In this document: positions 1 to 11,664 of the stretch, one piece after another | Layout of the letters: every line of letters begins with the position of its first letter | Position numbering within the stretch: the stretch's first letter is position 1 | DNA from: Cryptomeria japonica | Lineage: Eukaryota > Streptophyta > Pinopsida > Cupressales > Cupressaceae | Assembly: GCF_030272615.1 (NCBI RefSeq) | Contig: NC_081405.1 | Location: 605,906,677-605,970,676 of the forward strand | DNA: 64,000 nt | Direction of reading: 5' to 3' | The notes under the pieces: model-generated | Databases searched by the model: none | What the model was told of the DNA's origin: nothing | What the model saw: only the letters and a program-made list of their open reading frames with translations | Made by a program: the position numbers and the translations under genes

Positions 1-417
1 TAGGTTCAGTAAATTTGGACAATCTTCCATAACACATCACAAATCACCACAAAAAATGTCAGTTAGAGGTAACACATCACGACCAGTGATAACTCATCAC
101 ACAATCTGTGAAACCGGTTGGAACACCGATACCGGTTGAGTGTTGATCGCTTCCAACTCACATACCGATTGTCTCCATTCACCTCCTTGCCTCTCTCCGC
201 TGCATATCGAAACTAGTAATAGTGGAATAGACCAAAACCAATTGTCTTCATTGCATATACCGTTTGTCTACATATACCGGTTAGACACCTTCATACTAGT
301 TAAACTTACTCTATACATATGATACCGATTTGACCTAAATAAGAAAATCAAAACATACGCGTGCCATCAATGACATCACAAAAGTCATCCAATACAAAAA
401 TCATCATCATGCAAACA
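1..417 (-). repeat. 3' LTR of outer element, first ~417 bp
   Basis: On the minus strand this is the start of the LTR (terminus TGTTTGC, against TGTTGGC in the other copy). It runs out of the window at position 1. It aligns throughout to 21649-22047 with scattered substitutions, so the two LTRs have diverged and the insertion is not recent. Confidence 0.8.
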
Positions 418-431
418 ATCTCCCCCTTTGG
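418..431 (-). other. Polypurine tract of outer element
   Basis: On the minus strand the tract reads CCAAAGGGGGAGAT directly before the LTR terminus. The same 14 bases abut the LTR of the inner Copia element at 9536-9549. A second CTCCCCCTTTGACAACAATG copy lies at 540-559 and also has a counterpart at about 9702 in the inner Copia element. Confidence 0.7.
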
Positions 432-687
432 CATTGATGGCAACACTTAGGAAAATTTTGTCAGCTAAGTGTGCTTACAAAAATGTACAAACTCCCCCTT
501 AACAGTATATGGAAAATTTGACCTCTTAAACTAATTATACTCCCCCTTTGACAACAATGCCAAATTGAAAAGTAAAATACATATATTACATCAAAATTTG
601 TCATCAAGAACTGCATATATATAAATATAATAGTTTTTAAAGTGTGTACAATGCAATTCTTAAAAAAATGTCACTGCGAATCTTCAA

Positions 688-1863
688 CTATTTAAGATCA
701 TTATCCCATGTTTCTAGTAGTGTCTTAGTGATCTCAACATTTGTCAAAATTTGTGTAGCAAATTCTTCCATAGCATCCATTGTGCTCATCTCCGGGGTGG
801 CCGAAACCGCTTCTGAATCCTTGTATGCCCTTTGTAGAATTTCAACTTTTGGAATCAACTGGTTCTTCAGTTCCTTCAAGGATCTGATCCGCTTCACCTG
901 TTCAAAATCATAAACTTCCAATAGATGCTATAAGGCATCAACCGATTTGCCAAAATTTAAAGCGAAATCCTATACTGGTATATATGTATCACTTATCCTC
1001 TCCAGTTCCTTTTCTGTATCTTCTCGCTTTTTCTTCAAATCAGAATAGAAAAATGAAACTTTATATATATTAGCCAAAATTTTACCTCCAGTTTCAATAC
1101 CAGTTCTCAATAGATATTTATTCATTGATAAAGCAATCTTGCCTTTATCAAATTCTAAAATTAATTGCTCTCCCCTTTTCTTCTTGTAATCTTTTTCAGC
1201 TAAGGCATGTGATGCCTCTTTAAGTGATTTTAGTTGGTCAGTAGCATCAACAACCAACTGTCCAAGATTGGTAATAGGGGTAGACAAATTACCAGTATTA
1301 GTCTCCAGTAGGAGACTTGTCAAAATGTCAACAACAGTTTGAATAGTTTCTACTTCTTTTCTCTTCTCTTTCAACCTTTTCTTTTGAGGCTTGGATTGCA
1401 TAACAGTAGCAATCTCCATCAATTCAGATGCACTCAAATTGTGTACATCTATAGGACCTTTTATGCTGATTGAGTCATAATCATCATCATCAGTTTTCTT
1501 CTTCTCCTTTGCTTTCACTGTTTTTGTTTGTTCCTCCTATGTTGTTGTAGTGACTGGTGGCAGTTGACTTTCAACTTTGTGTTCTTTTTCCAGTGGTTGA
1601 ATGTCCACACTTGGTTCAATAATCGGTGCTTCCACTGCTATTTGTTTCTCAACAATATCTGGTTGCTGTTCTGTTTCCTTAACCGGTTCAAAGTTGTTAC
1701 CGGTTGTATCAACAGTATCCTGAACTTCTTCAGTTTCATCCACAAAGAATATGACCGGTGGAGAACTTGTGTCATCCTTATTCTTGATAGGGTAGACTAC
1801 ATCCAGTGTAATAATTTCTTCATTATCCAGCTCCAGTCTCAGTCTAATCAGTATTATTATCAT
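688..1863 (-). pseudogene. Outer-element second ORF, C-terminal part: acidic segment plus coiled coil
   Basis: One minus-strand frame is open from 1863 to 688 except for stops near 1537, 970 and at the 3' end. The first ~110 residues are acidic and rich in D, E, V and P. They are followed by a lysine-rich stretch (KEKKKTDDDDYDS) and a long helical region rich in L, K and E that looks like a coiled coil. I do not recognise the family. It continues the second ORF that begins near 3672, displaced by two frameshifts. No catalytic motif is visible, so a structural or nucleic-acid-packaging role is only a guess. Confidence 0.55.
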
Positions 1864-2093
1864 AGCCTTTCAATAGTGCATTCATCCTCTGAATATCTTG
1901 TGCAATTTGATGAGTATCATCTTCAATAGGTTGAATATTTCCATCCAATAGTCTCAGTCTCCTTGTTTTAGAATGAAACTATCCTTTATATTTAGCAAGC
2001 AATGCTAATAATTCTTCACGAGATAAATCAGGAAAATATTGAACAAAAACTCTATCAGTAATCTCTTGGTCCTGATCTAAAATCAACTTCCAT

Positions 2094-2864
2094 TTATTTT
2101 TTACGAATTGAATATAAAGAACCAGAAATGTCTTTTTGAATATTTTGTGGTAACCAATTATTTTGACACAGGTGATTGATTATCTCTTGTACCATTTCAA
2201 GTTTCCGATTTTCATCAAAAGAATCAAAATATTCTTTTGCATTATCAAATTGTTGTCTCCTTAATGTTTTCAGAGTCCTTTCAAAATCACTCATTGGTTT
2301 GAAATATACAACACCAATAGGAGTACTTTTCTTGGGAATTTCACTTACTGGTTTAGACTTATTACCAGTTATCTTCATCTTCTTTGGTTCTTCTTCAGTT
2401 TCAGTTTCCTCAGATTCCTCTTGAAGGATGAGATGTCTGCCTTTTTTCCTCGTGATAGTCTGCTTCTTTGCATATACCTTAGGTATCGGTTTCTTCTTGA
2501 TTTGAATACTCCTTGTTATTCTTGTACCAATGGACACAAAAGCTGCTTGCTCATCTTTCTTCTTTTTCCCTTTCACACTACTGGGTTGTGCTGATGCACT
2601 CCTTTCATGATAAGTGCCCAGTCTTTTCTTCTTAGTATCTTTAGGAGATGCCAAAAGGTTGTTGGCATAACCGATCAGTAAGTCATAAATGACTTCATAA
2701 CTAATTTCCTCCATTTCTTCTTCTCTTGGTTCAACAACCTCCATAAGGAAAAAGTCAGCGGTCACAGTGAAACAGATGTCTTTTTCAAAGTGTTTCACCA
2801 CTTCATCAGATAACCTTAATCTCATGCTCATTTTCTTTTGAAACTCGTTGAAATACCTGTTCAT
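2094..2864 (-). pseudogene. Outer-element second ORF, middle basic part
   Basis: A 256-codon frame overlaps the end of the upstream segment in a different frame, so a frameshift separates them. The product has an N-terminal helical part, then repeated lysine/arginine clusters (KGKKKKDEQ, KKRLGTYH, RKKGRH) and an acidic EESEETETEEEP patch, then a helical C-terminus. The basic clusters could act in nuclear targeting or nucleic-acid binding; this is inference. A TAA ends it at 2094. Confidence 0.55.
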
Positions 2865-3672
2865 TCATTGCAACCGGAAATGTGTTCTTTACAACCTTTA
2901 TGCTATTCTTAATTTGGGTTGCAACCGGTGTATCCTTAAACCATTGTATATCACCAATTCGTGGAATGAAATTATGAAAGTAGAAAAACAAAGCGATCAA
3001 AATTTGTCCATATTTAAACTTTTGGCTGTTGTCTTTCTTTATTGATTCTAGATTCAACATCAGTTGACTTCTCATTGCCTCACACGAATCATAATCTGTA
3101 TCTTCTTTCATCATCCTGTAGGCGGCATGCATGACAGTAGATGGTACATTGTTCATTCTGCTAGAATGAAATATCCGGTAGCCAATAACCATTGTTGCAA
3201 ACTTGACTCCTTGATCTGCAATGCTATTGATAGATATGACATAACCATCAGCAACAGTCTTTGTCAACTCAATGACAGTATCCTTTGAGATTTTCCTCAA
3301 TTTAGGTACTTCACCAGTTTGGCAGAAACCAGTAAATGCATGAATAACCTCTTTTGTGATGGTGTGATACCTATAAAGATACATGTCCCCACCATGTACA
3401 TGACTGAGGATAATCGTGACATGTTCTTCCTCAAAATCTTCAAGAAAGTAGACTGCATTATGAAAACCCTTTTCATAAACCCTTATATATTCGGGTTTGA
3501 TTTTCCCGATCTTGTCACACAGAGATTTAAGCTAAGAATAGATTGCTAATGACCCTAGTTCCTCAATTTTACAATCTATATAACTTGACAAGTCGCCTTT
3601 AATCAGAAAACCTTGTGGTACTTGAAACAATGCTTTATAAGACTCTATCTTATTTGTCCCCATTGATTCCAT
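2806..3672 (-). pseudogene. Outer-element second ORF, N-terminal globular domain of unknown function
   Basis: The frame opens at an ATG at 3672 and stays open to 2806 except for one TAG at 3532-3534. The longest uninterrupted part is 192 codons from 3384. It looks globular: ITKEVIHAFTGF near its start, then INSIADQGVKFATMVIGYR, then a run of helices ending in FKYGQILIALFFYF. The spacing of a short '(I/V)..EVI...TG....G' motif, a 'V.FA.(M/I).I.Y' segment and a distal 'G..(I/V).L' helix resembles the third ORF of the LINE copies at 40.7-42.5 kb. That similarity is my own visual alignment and needs a profile search. The domain sits where Copia elements normally carry pol. Confidence 0.55.
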
Positions 3673-4341
3673 AGCTTTAGAAATGATAAAAGGACTCTCA
3701 ACTAGTGTAGATGACGATGCTATTCTAAATAATCTTGAATCAAGAGAGAAGATTGATCAAAATAACATGTTCCCTTCGCGTTGATAGGGTTTCTGGTTGC
3801 TCTCTCTCTTGTACACCTGATTCACCTTTCTTTAGCTTTAAATCTGATTCAATTTTTTAATCCTTAGCACAAATCCATTCTCAATCTGCTAACAATGCTC
3901 TGTTTCTCTCTGTAAGTGCTCAAAAAATTCTTCTTTGAATGCAATTAGGGTAAATATGACTTAGTGAAACTTCCTATTATTAACTTATCCACTGCATTTA
4001 TTACACTACCGATAGGGTAACAAACCCAAAATACCACTTAACAAACTCGCCTATACTGATAGATATATCAATTGATTGGTAAACCTTAGAAAATCGATTG
4101 ACAGTAATATCAAAATTATTATATTATAACTCGAAATACAAAATTTTCTTACCATACTCTATTTAAGGGGTCCGAAAATAGATTTACCGATATGCTCCCC
4201 TTAGGCTTATTGAAAAGCTCAGTTTACCAGTGTAGCATTATCCACACTCAGTGAAGGGTTTGCTTCATCCGATGGCTTGTCCTCATTTTTCTTCTTCCAA
4301 ATTTTGTTCATCTTTGTTATAGTTTCTTCAATATCAACCTT
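3673..4341. other. Spacer between the two ORFs of the outer element
   Basis: All frames are closed. It carries the decayed end of the first ORF and the untranslated run into the second. No promoter or RNA structure stands out. Confidence 0.4.
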
Positions 4342-5509
4342 CTACTTTCCTTTTTGATCTTCAAAGTGATTTACCGGTTGGTTCTTCTTAGTTCTACAAA
4401 ACTTGGCAATGTGTCTCGGTTTGTGACAATGATAGAAGGCCATCCCAGATGCTCTCCAAGGTCCTGCATTACCTCTTCCAGTCCTTCTTCTGCATTTCAT
4501 AGCCACATGTCCATAGTTATTGCAAAATGTGAAAATCACAATGGTTACCTTCTCCATCTCATAGGGACTAAACCGATTGACATAAGGTTTTTGCCAGTTC
4601 ATGTTTCTCCGGTTGTCATAAGTCGTTCTCCAGTCACCGATAGGTCTTGGATTCATGTGAGGTGCCAGATTGTTCGCTCCATATCTGCATTCAACTGATC
4701 TATGTCCATACATGTTGCATGTGTAACAATGACCTTCAAAAATTCTAGACACATATCTAGTATTAGCATTATAGCCTATGTTCTCATTAGATCTGCTTCT
4801 ACAAACATTAGCAGTATGTCCAGGTTTGTGATAGTTAAAAAAAACTGGTTTAAACTTTTGTTTACTTGATTTCATGCCTTTAGATACTGGTTTGTCTTTT
4901 GATGAAGTATTCTTTGTTTTAGAAGATTCACCTTGCTCAAATGTATCGAATCCTAATCCAGATGTGTCACCTTTCATCCTTTGAGATTGGATCTGTTCAT
5001 CCAACATAGAGGAACTCTTGTTGAGTTTGTCAAGATTTCCATTAGCCTTAGTAATCTCTTTGGTAAGATCTTCATTATGCTTCGTAAGAGTCTCTCTAAG
5101 AGACATTGCCATTTCAAGATCTAACTATAATTATTCTTTCTCTTCCTTCTCCTCATGCCAGTATTCATGCAAAGATGTATTATCCTACTTGATCTTAGAA
5201 ATCTCACAATCTTTCTCTTTGATCAGGTCTTCAACTGCTCTCCTTGCTTCAAGTTATTGACTCATACAGATTGTAAGGGATTCAAGTTCTCTCCTTAGGT
5301 TAAATTTTTCACCATTTAGTTTCTCCACTTCTTCAGCTAGTGCATCAATGTTGGCCTCATCTGAAGAGCTATTGTAAGAGATCTCCAATAACTGCTTAGT
5401 CATTTCTCTCCTCTTTACTTGTGAAGCTTTGAATTTGCCTCTCAAGGTTTCTATCTCATCCCTAGTTTTATCAAGTACTCTAGCCATCTCTCTATAACTC
5501 ATATCACCC
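4342..5509 (-). pseudogene. Outer-element first ORF: coiled coil followed by an array of zinc knuckles (gag-like)
   Basis: The start codon is at 20907-20909, across the inserted Ty3 element. Coding resumes at 5509 and keeps one frame down to 4342, broken by several stops between 5254 and 5112. The first ~200 residues are a heptad-rich coiled coil rich in E, K, L and R. They are followed by four zinc-knuckle-like repeats between about 4850 and 4400. Only CYTCNMYGHRSVEC is a full C-x2-C-x4-H-x4-C; the other three have lost one or two cysteines (for example CNNYGHVAMKC). Four knuckles in a row is more than the one or two usual in gag. No UBN2-type capsid domain precedes them. A nucleocapsid-like, RNA-binding role is inferred. 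Confidence 0.6.
5505..5509. repeat. Target-site duplication (left) of the first Ty3-type element
   Basis: CACCC here and CCCCC at 20902-20906 flank the element and differ at one base. Removing the insert plus one copy leaves the outer element's start codon in frame with its coiled-coil ORF, which supports the boundaries. Confidence 0.6.
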
Positions 5510-6680
5510 TGTAGTGTCATAAAATTGCAACCCTAGCAATTTACGACTACATTAGGGTCCCCACGCATGCAAACTCAAATCCTCTAACCTGACCAGAGAC
5601 TGGAGAGTGCTCGACTTATGAAAAATTCTCCTTCCTTGGCCTCCACATCACTCTATCCGCACTCTTCCCTGGAGAAAGGGGTAGGACAGGGGCATGGTGC
5701 CCCTGTCCCCCCTTGGACAGGGGCGTACCCTATTTTGGGGCAAGACCTTCCTAGAGAATGCATTGTGGGTTGTGCAGTGAGTGGGGAATCTCCCCGATGT
5801 CGGCCCATGATGAAATTCAAATTCTTCAAACATTTATTTAAGGGGGCATTCACTCTCTCATTTGCATAGGTTCAAGAGGTGAAATTTTGATAAGGTCATA
5901 AGAGATCAATTCTTTTCCAGCATTGAGCATTCTCAAGTCTCCCTTCAAGGCTAGGTGTTGCATTCAAGTCAAGGATTCAACCATTGAAGAGGAGATCCCT
6001 TTCAACATTCAATTCCACACAAGAATTTATATCAACATTGCTACTACAACCTCCCTTGAGGTGATTTACAATTCAATCTTTTATTTACATCTACTTGCAA
6101 GTACTTTCTTTCATTACTTGTTTAATTCCAAAACTGGGGTTTGACCTAAAGGCAAACCCCCAATCCCAACACATTTCCCTCTCTTTTTTGTGTGTAGGTT
6201 GTAGGTGCACAACTATACTTTCGGATTCAGGCTTCATTTGCAGAGGCGGAAAAACCCTTTTTCGTTTCGTGGGTTTTTCAGAGGACCGTGTATAGTCCCT
6301 CCACAATCTGGACAAATTTTTGTCAAATTTGTAGGGTGACTTTGTCTCGACATTTTATTTCCAAATCCAAGTGCACAACTTCATCACATATTCAGATCTC
6401 AAGGTTTAATCGATTCTTTGTCACTTTTGCACTACATAATTCAATCAATTCCTTTCCAAATCAAACAAAGGAATAAGGGGATCATCATAACATTCTTAAT
6501 TCATTCAGAATTCAATCTATCATCTCTTTGAGGAGATTGAATCTAGTGAATTACCCCTTATCTTCCTAATGTAATGGTGAAAAGTGCTTGAAGGATCAAT
6601 AGTGAAACTCTCATCTCTCTTTGAGGGAAAAGGGTTAGTTTTCCTCTTGATCTATCACTCATCATTTTTCCACCATTACA
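5510..6680 (+). repeat. 5' LTR of Ty3-type copy 1
   Basis: The LTR begins TGTAGTGTCATAAAATTG and ends CCACCATTACA. It is 1171 bp against 1198 bp for the 3' LTR. The start was set at TGTAG because copy 2 also begins TGTAG and because this choice yields a near-matching target duplication. A possible TATA-like TATTTAAG lies at 5835-5842. The 5707-5750 stretch, rich in 'ccctgtcccc', varies between the two LTRs. Confidence 0.8.
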
Positions 6681-6699
6681 TTTTGGTGAACCCGACATC
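6681..6699 (+). other. Primer-binding-site region of Ty3-type copy 1
   Basis: TTTTGGTGAACCCGACATC follows the LTR and is nearly identical to 26644-26662 in copy 2. The TGG core fits a tRNA 3' CCA end, but the priming tRNA was not identified. Confidence 0.5.
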
Positions 6700-7786
6700 T
6701 TGCACACTTTCCTTTGAACAAATTGCATATTTTGCATTTACAAGTTTCAAATTTCTGCAAACTTAGTGGTTAAATCATTAAAAACCCTAGTTTTAAAAAT
6801 TAAAATTGAACTTGTGATTTGTAAAAGTTGCTTGTGGTTATCTTAGATTTGAAAATTGTTTTTATTGTCAAATTCAATTTCCTCATTGTCTTGTTCAATT
6901 TGCAATTAAAATTTACAAAATTAAGAGGTGACTTGTTCAAACCCTAATTTAAAAAAATCATATTGAACTTGTGCAAAAATTGGATTTCTATTTAATTTTC
7001 AGATTTATGATTGTTCTCAGATTTGTTTTCAGTTCTACAATTCAAAATTTTAATTTCTCCCCTTTTTCCCAAAATTTAAATTTCAAAATTAAGTGGTTAG
7101 GTCATCAAACCCTAATTTTTAAAATTAATTGGATTTTGTGTGAATTTAAAATCAATTTCATTTACATTAAGATTCTTAAACATTTTCTAAGGTGTCCCTA
7201 TCCATTAGGTTTGACCCTTTTCAAAATTGCAATTCAATTCCTCTCTTTCTTCAAAACCCTAATAGGGTCCTATTTTCAGATTTGCGCATTCATTTCACCT
7301 ATCCAGAGATCGTGAAACTCGCCAATTTTTTGAGGTTAGCTTTAAAATCATCATAATATCCATTCTTGAAAATTTTTAAAAAAGTTGGTCGGACCATGTG
7401 CGTTCCCGCCACGGTCCTCGACTTTTTCCTTGAAATTTTGGGAGACTTTTATGATTGCATTTAATAGCCTAAATCCGAAAGATTGGCTTATTTTATCAAT
7501 TTTTGATCCCTCTAGAATAGGAAATACCTTCAAAATTCAAAATTTCAACTTTCATTTAAAAAATAAAATTAAGAGGTTAATTATAGTCTGTCCTGATTTT
7601 AAAAATTCTAATTTTAAAATTAAGTGGTATTCCCTTGGCCCTAATTTTAAAATTCCAATTTCCTTTCATTGTTTGGAAATTGTGTCATTCTATTCCTCCA
7701 ACAAAGTTCAAATTGTGTAATCATTATTTTCTTGAATTTTGCAAGCTTTGTTCTACAATTTAAAATTCAAATTTCCCCTCTAGTGC
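6700..7786 (+). other. Untranslated leader of Ty3-type copy 1
   Basis: AT-rich leader with repeated AAACCCTAATTTT-like phrases and no supportable ORF. Copy 2 has a shorter, similar leader at 26663-27135. The short frames in this stretch are composition artefacts. Confidence 0.5.
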
Positions 7787-7999
7787 ATGAGTTTTACCAA
7801 TATTAGTCCTACCTATCCTATCCCCATTAGACGAAGCATTAGAATTAACGCTTCCCAATGTTTAATTACTGAGGAAATGGAGCCTAATTTGGGTGACTTC
7901 TTTAATGAGAATCATGCTATTTCTTCCCATCCTAATCATGTGCCTATTGATGGATCTCATGATGAAGAAGAAGCTTTAACTAGGGTTTCTTTAGATCAA
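7787..7999 (+). pseudogene. gag N-terminus of Ty3-type copy 1, cut by the nested Copia element
   Basis: The ATG at 7787 opens a frame with the same N-terminus (MSF followed by a T-rich, then R-rich stretch) as copy 2 at 27136. It ends at the 5-bp target duplication ATTTC (8000-8004), and the reading resumes at 15717 after the nested Copia element. The S-L-D-Q-I phrase just before the break matches S-I-D-Q-L in copy 2, which confirms the frame across the junction. Confidence 0.75.
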
Positions 8000-8004
8000 A
8001 TTTC

Positions 8005-9535
8005 TAATAGTTCTGATACTTAATGTAAGTACAAATGCCAAGCTAATAAGATGAGAGGGGGGGGGGGGGTGAATCATACAAACTTAATCTTCCTTAAAAA
8101 CATTAGATTCAACCTCGACAACCTTTACTTTAGTAATATAACCAAAACTGCTAAACATGTAATCTCACAAGCATATAAACATCATAACACTCATAACACC
8201 AGATTTAACGTGGAAACCCAAATAGGGAAAAACCACTGTGGGATTTCGGAACCACTAAGAAATATACTCTTCTAGAGTATGCTCAGTTAAAAGCAAATCC
8301 TGTTAAAGATTACAAACACATTGCTAGATGTGACCCGGTTAAGGGATTTCCCTCAGATCTGTTAGGATCTTCACCTTGTTAGAAGTGACCATGTTAAAGG
8401 ATTTCAAAACACTCAATCAGAATGTCATCTTGCTAGAGTGTTTTACAAATAAGACTGTTAAGTCCACTCGGTTAAGAGATTTTCTGTCACTTCACAAAAT
8501 AACAGTAATACAAATCTATCTACAACTTCACATCTAAAATGCTAAAGTAGATTCTTATTTGCTCAATACAATATAGACATAGAACTAATCTTGTCCATCT
8601 ACTGGGCTCTATACTTTGTTATTCAAAACAGGTCTTCGAGCTTCAGTGCTTGGTAATCACTATGTAGCATCCCTGTGCATACACTTGCCCGCATACATTG
8701 TTTATCAATAGTTCCTTATTTATAAACAATAGCTAACCACTTAATCTCCTTGATCACATTTCCCATGATCAATCATAGCCATCAGATCTTCAAACTTTAT
8801 CTAGGTTCAATGTATTCGCCGATCTGAAAACGTGTTACCCCGCCTTGGAACTTGCATACATTTCTTGGAACTTGTGCTAGGGTATTGCGGTTCAATCTGA
8901 GCTGTAGATCTTCCTGCCGATTTTCCTTTGCCATAGATTCTTTAACAAACTTCATTCATGACATACCAATCATTTAATCATAGCCAATTCATCAGCTTCC
9001 TTCATTAAATAATGCTTTTATTCATTCAATGCATTCTATTATTACTTGGTTGCAACTCGGTAAATACTAAACTTCACTCGGTAGACATTTCGCCTTCATT
9101 AACCGATAGCGATAACCTTAGGGTTTACCGACTAGGTTCCTTAGGGTTTACCGACTAGGTTCTTTGCTCAGTAACATAGTATAGTATTAACCTTACAATC
9201 AATAACATATGTATGATATCAAAACAATCTAAACATCATGATCTCATCATTGTCTAACTCGGTAATAGTTGCCCATTGAATAACTTATTTCTCCCATTAT
9301 TCATCATATTCTTTCTGTGTCTTTTACTGACATCTTTATACTCATCAAATCATACTTCTCAAGATATGGCAACATCATACTGAATTAGAAAATCAATTTC
9401 TTGACATCAATGACAAAATAATAATATTTAAGAAAGTAATCATCCTTAATTAGTTATATCCATAATCATCAACAACCTTCTCAATATCCTTATTGAAATG
9501 CCAACAATCTCTACTTGTCTATTATAATGCCAACA
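8005..9535 (-). repeat. 3' LTR of nested Copia
   Basis: It matches 14183-15711 over its full length. It contains a poly-G run (about 8056-8066) of a different length in the two copies, and a conserved block at 8208-8242 (reverse complement of a CCCAC..TGGTTTTTCCC phrase) shared with other Copia LTRs here. A degenerate GTTAAAGGATTT-type array lies at about 8286-8486. Confidence 0.9.
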
Positions 9536-9939
9536 ATCTCCCCCTTTGGCATTGATGGCAAAACCAATTGATTTGACCTAATTGATTTAGATTTCTATGA
9601 GATTCTGAAATGTTGAAATGCTCTCCTTCTGTCATCAGAATTCTCCCCCATACATTAGTCTTCTCTTCTTTTCTCTTCAGTCTTGCTTTTCTTCAGTCTT
9701 CTCCCCCTTTGACAACAATGCCAAAAAGTGAAGAGCTAAAACATAATTTCTTCCTGTATGAAGTGAATTCCTGTTGTTATGTATCAACTTAGTCTCGGTC
9801 AGAGCATTTTGTCTTCAATTCCTGTTCCCTGTATTTGTTTCCTACACACCTTTAGATAACCTCCTAAAGTGTGTAAATCAACATCAACTCCTAAAGATAT
9901 TCTGTAGAGTCATCGAATTGATGCCTTCACCGAACTCGG
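9536..9939 (-). other. 3' untranslated region and polypurine tract of nested Copia
   Basis: The tract at 9536-9549 abuts the LTR and is identical to that of the outer element. A second CTCCCCCTTTGACAACAATG lies near 9702, again as in the outer element. No coding frame is seen. Confidence 0.65.
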
Positions 9940-10437
9940 TCAGTGAGTAGAAGATAGGGGTAGGACCCCTAACTTACTTTTGAGATACTCAAAAGTGTCC
10001 TTTGGCAGTGGCTTGGTGAAGATATCTGCCATTTGTTCCTTTGTACTAACATACACCAACACCACTTTCTTCTCTTGAGCTTCTTCTCTAAGATAATGAT
10101 ATTTGATAGAGATGTGCTTTGTCTTAGAGTGCATAACAGGATTCTTTGAAATGTTAATGGCACTAGTATTGTCATAGAATATAGTTACTGGCTCAGTAAC
10201 TTTCTCATTTATACCTTCCAATAGTTGTTTGATCCATGCTATGTTGGTACAATTCAATGCTGCAACAACATATTCAGCTTCCGCTGTTGACTGTGAAACA
10301 CATCCTTGTTTCTTGCTAAGCCAACTCACTAGTATTTCTCCTAAAAAGAAAGCTCCTCCACTTGTGCTTTTCCTGTCATCAATGTTGCCTGCCCAATCAG
10401 CATCAGTATAAACTTTTAAATCAAAGTCATTTCCTTT
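9940..10437 (-). pseudogene. Copia RNase H domain
   Basis: It follows RT in frame after a TAG at 10438. Visible family landmarks on the minus strand are TDADWAG, a WLSKKQ segment, STAEAEYVV, a FYDNTSAI segment, KTKHISIKYH and ADIFTKPLP. The D, E and D positions expected for catalysis are present. It degrades the RNA strand of the RNA-DNA hybrid during reverse transcription. The C-terminus ends naturally with a stop at 9940, and the polypurine tract lies about 400 bp further on. Confidence 0.85.
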
Positions 10438-11463
10438 CTAATATACTAAGCCATAATCCTCAGTGCCTTTCAAGTATTTGAAAATTCTCTTGATTGCTAT
10501 CATGTGTGTTTCCTTAGGATCTGCAGAGAATCTTGCAACTATACCTACTGCATGTGCTATGTCTGGTCTGCTATGAACAACATATTGTAACTTTCCAATC
10601 ATGGATCCGTAAAGTGTCTCATCAACAGATGCAGATTCATCATTCTTTGATAATTTGCAGTTGGTAATCATAGGAGTACTTACTGGTTTTTAATCCTCCA
10701 TTCCAAATTTCTTCAAGATTTCCTTTATGTATTTGGATTGAGTAATGAAAATCTCATTTTTCATTTGTAGTATCTGTAAACCTATAAAATACTTTATCCC
10801 ACCGATTAATGACATCTCAAATTATTTTCTCATTTCATTTCCAAAGTTCTTACATAGAGATTCATTTCCACAAAAGATAATATCATCAACAAATATGGCT
10901 GAGATCAGTATTCCATTTTCATCATTCTTCATGTACATATTGCTGTTTTCACTTGTTCTTATAAAACCAATCTTGATTAAATAAGAGTGCAATCTTTCAT
11001 ACCATGCTCTAGGTGCTTGTTTCAAACCATATAAAGCTTTGTTCAATTTACATACCTGATCTTCATTCTTGTTTTCAACAAATCCTTCAGGTTGTTCAAT
11101 AAAAACTTCTTCTTCTAATATACCATTCAGAAATGCACATTTGACATCCATTTGATATACCTTGAAATTCTTGTAAGCAACATATGCCAACAATGTTCTT
11201 ACTCCTTCAAGTCTAGCCACAGGTGCAAAAGTTTCACCATAATCAATTCCTTCTTCTTGAGCATAACCTTTGCAAACTAGTCTAGCTTTATTGTGAATGA
11301 CCTCTCCTTTTTCATTCAACTTGTTTCTGAAAATCCACTTTGTACCAATTACATTTTTGTCCTTCGGTCTTGGGACCAATGTCCATGTGTCATTCTTCTT
11401 GATTTGTTCAATCTCTTTTGTCATAGCATTTATCCAATCTTCACTATTAAATGCCTCTTTCAC
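10438..11463 (-). pseudogene. Copia reverse transcriptase
   Basis: The frame shows [54 protein letters not shown] and the catalytic FVDDI. These are in the order expected for the Copia RT family (RVT_2). A TAA at 10822-10824 and another near 10690 break the thumb/connection part. The TAG at 10438 lies before RNase H. The palm and its aspartates look intact. The protein synthesises element DNA in virus-like particles. Confidence 0.88.
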
Positions 11464-11664
11464 TATTCTCGGTTCAAATTTAGATATCAGACATGTGTTC
11501 TATCTCAGTTTGTTCCTTGTCATCACTGGATCATCCTTATCTCCTATAATCTGACTTGATGCATGATGTCTTTTGACATACTTGGCTAATATAGGCTTGG
11601 TAGGCTTTGTATGATCTTCTTCATCACTCGGTAACTGGATATTCTCTTCATTTTCTTCAACAGT

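Noticed and set aside
2176-3549. Several plus-strand ORFs of 65-82 codons
   Set aside because: They are antisense shadows of the outer element's second ORF and share no family pattern.
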